A stretch of 10,142 nt of DNA, from the NCBI GenBank assembly GCA_964551645.1, contig CAZKDV010000089.1, positions 1 through 10,142 of the forward strand, read 5' to 3'. A program made the translations under genes and the position numbers. Positions 6,710 through 10,142 of this stretch are shown piece by piece. Numbering within the stretch: the stretch's first letter is position 1; every line of letters starts with the position of its first letter. The notes below the pieces were generated by a model. The model did no database searches and had not been told where the DNA came from. It saw only the letters and a program-made list of their open reading frames with translations. Origin of the DNA: CAZKDV01 sp964551645. GTDB taxonomy: Bacteria > Bacteroidota > Bacteroidia > Bacteroidales > DTU049.

Positions 6710-9376
6710 ATGGACGAAGATGCCCCAAGAACAGTCCAATCAGGACAAACAGAACACCAAAAAAGCGATAGACACAGAATTACCCAAATATCAGGCATGT
6801 ATGAAAACTGGTTTTTGGATTATGCTTCTTATGTAATTTTGGAAAGAGCTGTTCCTGAACTACTTGACGGATTTAAACCTGTGCAAAGGCGTATTTTACA
6901 CGCAATGCGTGATTTAGATGATGGGCGTTACAATAAAGTTGCAAATATCATTGGACATACAATGAAGTACCATCCACACGGAGATGCTTCAATCGGAGAT
7001 GCACTTGTACAATTAGGACAAAAAGAACTACTAATTGATATGCAAGGAAACTGGGGAAATACACTCACGGGCGATAGAGCAGCGGCACCACGATATATAG
7101 AAGCTCGCCTTAGTAAATTTGCTTTTGAAGTTGTTTTTAATCCAAAAATAACTTCTTGGAAACCTTCTTATGATGGAAGAAGTAAAGAACCTATTTGTTT
7201 TCCAGTAAAATTCCCATTACTATTAGCTCAAGGAGTTGAAGGTATTGCTGTTGGATTAGCTTCAAGAATATTACCTCATAATTTTAACGAATTAATTGAG
7301 GCTTCAATCAAAATATTAAAAAATCAAGATTTTGAGATATATCCTGACTTTCCGACCGGTGGGATGGCTGATTGCACAAAGTATAATGATGGACTTAGAG
7401 GTGGCAAAGTAAGTGTTAGAGCAAAAATTATCAAAACTGACAATAAAACACTTACAATTACTGAAATTCCCTACTCAACTACCACTCCTACGCTTATAGA
7501 GTCTATTATTGCTGCAAACAATAAAGGGAAGTTAAAAATTCGACAAATTGAGGACAATACAACAGACCAAGTTGAAATTATTGTTCATCTTGCTTCTGGC
7601 TCTAGTCCCGACCAAATGATAGATGCTCTTTATGCATTTACTGCTTGTGAAGTATCATTATCACCATACTCTTGTGTTATTCATGAGCAAAAACCTCAAT
7701 TTTTAGATGTAAAAGAAATCTTACGAATTTCAACATCTAACACTTTAGAACTACTAAAAAAAGAATTAGAAATTCAAAGACAAGAACTACTTGAACAACA
7801 TTTATTTGCATCACTTGAAAAGATTTTTATTGAAAAACGGATTTATAGAGACATAGAAGAGTGTGAAACATGGGAAAGCATAATCGAAACCATTGATAAA
7901 GGACTTGAACCTTACAAAGCAATGTTTTACAGAGAAATTGTTAGAGATGATATTATTAAACTAACAGAAATTAAAATTAAACGAATTTCTCGATACGACA
8001 GTTTTAAAGCTGATGAAATTATTTTATCAATAGAAGATGACATAAAAGATGTTGAAAACAACTTAGATAATCTTATTGAATATGCTATTACTTTCTTTCA
8101 ACGAATTAAACAGAAATTTGGCAAAGGCAAAGAAAGAAAAACTGAATTGAGAAATTTTGATGTAATTGAAGCAACTGCCGTAGCTGCAGCGAATGTTAAA
8201 CTATATGTTAATAGAGAGGAAGGCTTTGCCGGAACATCACTAAGAAAAGATGAATTTGTTACTGATTGTTCAGATATTGATGATATAATTGTTTTTAGAA
8301 AAAATGGAACTTACCTTATTACAAAAATAACTGACAAAGTATTTGTTGGTACAGATGTTATCCATATTGATATATTTAAAAAGAATGACGACAAAACAAC
8401 ATATAATGTAATATACAAAGATGGTATAGACGGTTCATATATGGTTAAGCGTTTTAATGTTCCCGGAGTGATTAGAGACAAAGAATATGACCTAACTGCT
8501 GGCAGTAAAAACTCTACTATTGAATATTTTACAGCTAATCCAAACGGGGAAACTGAAATATTAACTATACATCTTCGACCAAAACCCCGTCTCAAAAAAG
8601 TTCGCTTTGATTTTGATTTCACTGAAATTGCTATAAAAGGCAGACAGTCAAAAGGTAATATACTAACAAAAAACGCAATCAGAAAAATACAAGTTAAAGA
8701 ATCTGCAAAACCAATAGAAAAAGCAATTCCTGTTTGGTTTGATGAAACAACTCGCCGACTTAATGATGACGAAAGAGGTTTATTTATTGGAAATTTTATT
8801 GGAGATGATGCTATAATTACTTTTATGAACTCAGGACATTATTGCATTTATCCCATTAATTTACAAACACACTTTGAAGATGATATTATTATGCTAAAAA
8901 AGTATAATCCTAATGACAAATTCGCAGCTATTTATCATCATGCTACTTCAAAAACATACTACTTAAAACGATTTACCACTGAATTTATTCCAAATAAAAT
9001 GATTGATTTTATCGATACCGAAAGTTCAAATAAACTTATTCGTTTTATCGAACACCAAGACGCAAGTGTAGAAATATCATTTAAAAAAGAAAAAGACAGC
9101 AAAGAAAGAGAACCTTTGCAAATTGTATTGTCGGAGTTTGTTGGAATAAAAAGCTATAAAGCAAAAGGAAAAAGACTGACGCAATTTACATTAAAAGAAA
9201 TTGATGTAAAACCTATTGAGGCAATTGATATAAGCGAACTCCAAACTCAAATAGAAAATACTAATATTGATGAAATAACAGACTTAAATGAAGAACAAAC
9301 ATCAGAAACAAATCCTAAAAATGAACAAACTCCAAATACTATTAATTTTGAACAATTATCCCTAAATTTTGATTAA
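6710..9376 (+). CDS. parC: DNA topoisomerase IV subunit A (ParC, GyrA/ParC family)
   Basis: Complete 888-residue type IIA topoisomerase A subunit. With ParE it passes one duplex through another using ATP and separates linked daughter chromosomes. The N-terminal breakage-reunion domain (about 30-490) contains YASYVILERAVPELLDGFKP (38-57), QRRIL (59-63), the HPHGD motif (88-92), and AAAPRYIEARLS with the catalytic Tyr129 after Arg128. The GIAVG loop carries the intercalating Ile179, and PTGG lies at 215-218. A charged coiled-coil region spans about 340-480. The C-terminal beta-pinwheel begins near 496 (VKLYVNREEGFAG), includes KGRQSKGN (643-650) where GyrA would carry a QRRGGKG GyrA-box, and ends with a blade around VGIKSYKAKGKRL (811-823). 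The last ~50 residues are an acidic Asn/Thr/Glu-rich tail. The degenerate box and blade pattern favour ParC over GyrA, and the length fits Bacteroidota ParC. The residue equivalent to the quinolone-contact serine (GyrA Ser83) is Ala93. No parE is adjacent on the visible side. The gene probably shares a transcript with the flavodiiron gene 18 bp downstream. Confidence 0.93.
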   Translation: MDEDAPRTVQSGQTEHQKSDRHRITQISGMYENWFLDYASYVILERAVPELLDGFKPVQRRILHAMRDLDDGRYNKVANIIGHTMKYHPHGDASIGDALVQLGQKELLIDMQGNWGNTLTGDRAAAPRYIEARLSKFAFEVVFNPKITSWKPSYDGRSKEPICFPVKFPLLLAQGVEGIAVGLASRILPHNFNELIEASIKILKNQDFEIYPDFPTGGMADCTKYNDGLRGGKVSVRAKIIKTDNKTLTITEIPYSTTTPTLIESIIAANNKGKLKIRQIEDNTTDQVEIIVHLASGSSPDQMIDALYAFTACEVSLSPYSCVIHEQKPQFLDVKEILRISTSNTLELLKKELEIQRQELLEQHLFASLEKIFIEKRIYRDIEECETWESIIETIDKGLEPYKAMFYREIVRDDIIKLTEIKIKRISRYDSFKADEIILSIEDDIKDVENNLDNLIEYAITFFQRIKQKFGKGKERKTELRNFDVIEATAVAAANVKLYVNREEGFAGTSLRKDEFVTDCSDIDDIIVFRKNGTYLITKITDKVFVGTDVIHIDIFKKNDDKTTYNVIYKDGIDGSYMVKRFNVPGVIRDKEYDLTAGSKNSTIEYFTANPNGETEILTIHLRPKPRLKKVRFDFDFTEIAIKGRQSKGNILTKNAIRKIQVKESAKPIEKAIPVWFDETTRRLNDDERGLFIGNFIGDDAIITFMNSGHYCIYPINLQTHFEDDIIMLKKYNPNDKFAAIYHHATSKTYYLKRFTTEFIPNKMIDFIDTESSNKLIRFIEHQDASVEISFKKEKDSKEREPLQIVLSEFVGIKSYKAKGKRLTQFTLKEIDVKPIEAIDISELQTQIENTNIDEITDLNEEQTSETNPKNEQTPNTINFEQLSLNFD

Positions 9377-9394
9377 CAATTAAAATATATAATC

Positions 9395-10142
9395 ATGAAC
9401 AGACAAGCAGATAATCAAATTTTACCAATTACTGACGATGTTAAATGGATAGGTGTCTTAGATTATGACATTGTTACATTTGATGTTGTTATGGAAACAA
9501 AGTATGGCACAACCTATAACTCCTATTTTATTAATGCTGATAAAATAGCAATTATTGAAACAACTAAAGAGAAATTTTTTCCTGTTTATCTTGAAAAAAT
9601 CAAACAAGTATGCAAACCTGAAGATATTCAGTATATTATACTAAACCATACCGAACCTGACCATAGCGGAAATGTTGCCAATCTTCTTGCAATTGCACCA
9701 CAAGCTAAAGTTGTTGGCTCGGGAAATGCAATTAGATATATGAAAGACCTTATCGGGAGCGACTTTCCGCATATTATTGTTAAAGATGGAGATGAATTAT
9801 CTTTAGGAAATAAAACTTTGCAATTTATTTCCGCCCCCAACTTGCATTGGCCTGATAGTATATATACTTATCTAAAAGAAGACAAAGTATTATTTACTTG
9901 TGATTCTTTCGGAGCACATTACTGCGATGCCAATATGTATGGCGACAAAGTACCTAATTATGACGATGCTTTCAAATATTATTTTGATGTCATATTAAAA
10001 CCGTACAGCTCTTTCATGCTTAAAGCAATTGAAAAAATCAAAGCATTAGATATAAAAGCAATATGCACAGGACACGGACCTTTGCTTACATCAAACTGGA
10101 AAAAATATGTTGATTTATCCCAAAAATATGCAGAAGAAGCAT
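9395..10142 (+). CDS. fprA: Flavodiiron protein (FprA family A-type flavoprotein), 3' end beyond window
   Basis: The first 249 codons of a flavodiiron protein, a cytoplasmic enzyme that reduces O2 to water and/or NO to N2O with electrons from rubredoxin or F420-type donors. The visible part is the N-terminal metallo-beta-lactamase-like domain. After the family-typical WIGVLDYD (20-27) and GTTYNSYFI (40-48) it carries the diiron ligands: HTEPDH (His85, Glu87, Asp89, His90), LHWPDS (His151), CDSFGAH (Asp170) and TGHGP (His227). All expected ligands are present, so this is an active-type centre and not a degenerate homologue. The flavodoxin (FMN) domain, expected after about residue 255 in proteins of ~400 residues, lies past the right edge. 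The start follows the parC stop by 18 bp with no Shine-Dalgarno sequence or terminator between, suggesting co-transcription. The protein fits an anaerobic or microaerophilic host needing O2 or NO detoxification. Whether it prefers O2 or NO cannot be told from this part. Confidence 0.95.
   Translation, partial: MNRQADNQILPITDDVKWIGVLDYDIVTFDVVMETKYGTTYNSYFINADKIAIIETTKEKFFPVYLEKIKQVCKPEDIQYIILNHTEPDHSGNVANLLAIAPQAKVVGSGNAIRYMKDLIGSDFPHIIVKDGDELSLGNKTLQFISAPNLHWPDSIYTYLKEDKVLFTCDSFGAHYCDANMYGDKVPNYDDAFKYYFDVILKPYSSFMLKAIEKIKALDIKAICTGHGPLLTSNWKKYVDLSQKYAEEA

Noticed and set aside
8311..8622. 103-codon minus-strand frame inside parC
   Set aside because: It is antisense to the conserved C-terminal pinwheel of ParC.
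9628..9840. 70-codon minus-strand frame inside the flavodiiron gene
   Set aside because: It is antisense to the diiron-binding domain with all metal ligands intact.

Overview
The window looks like a piece of an AT-rich Bacteroidota genome, probably an anaerobic or microaerophilic Bacteroidales-type lineage or a relative. The evidence is: low G+C by eye, Bacteroidota-type TAnnTTTG promoter boxes, no Shine-Dalgarno sequences at the starts, a topoisomerase IV A subunit with the Bacteroidota-style HPHGDASIGDA active-site region, a flavodiiron protein, and a very large signal-peptide-led beta-repeat protein of a kind common in this phylum. The assignment rests on recognition of these features, not on a search.

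Left part (1-6180, minus strand): one uninterrupted reading frame of 2060 codons starts at 6180 and runs off the left edge. Residues 1-21 are a signal peptide. The next ~1,890 residues are a Thr/Asn/Gly-rich adhesin-like protein built from three tandem copies of a ~600-650 residue super-module, followed by the head of a fourth copy. Around residues 1938-1962 (nt ~297-369) the character changes abruptly. The last ~100 residues no longer resemble the repeat protein; they resemble the region C-terminal to the RuvC-III motif (wedge region) of Bacteroidota type II Cas9, for example NPIWLNK and IAIKRVTISGV. The 5' part of a secreted giant protein is therefore joined in frame to the back part of a cas9 gene. 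This is either a real rearrangement or an assembly chimera. It is the main item to check, and it suggests that a CRISPR-Cas locus continues to the left.

Middle (6181-6709): a 529-bp, very AT-rich intergenic region separates two divergent transcription units. It holds candidate Bacteroidota promoters, the best one directly upstream of the rightward gene, and no convincing gene.

Right part (6710-10142, plus strand): a complete 888-codon topoisomerase IV subunit A gene (parC) is followed after 18 bp by a flavodiiron (FprA-type) protein gene cut by the right edge. The two probably share a transcript. They have no obvious functional link: one decatenates chromosomes, the other detoxifies oxygen or nitric oxide. 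Nothing links them functionally to the left-hand gene.
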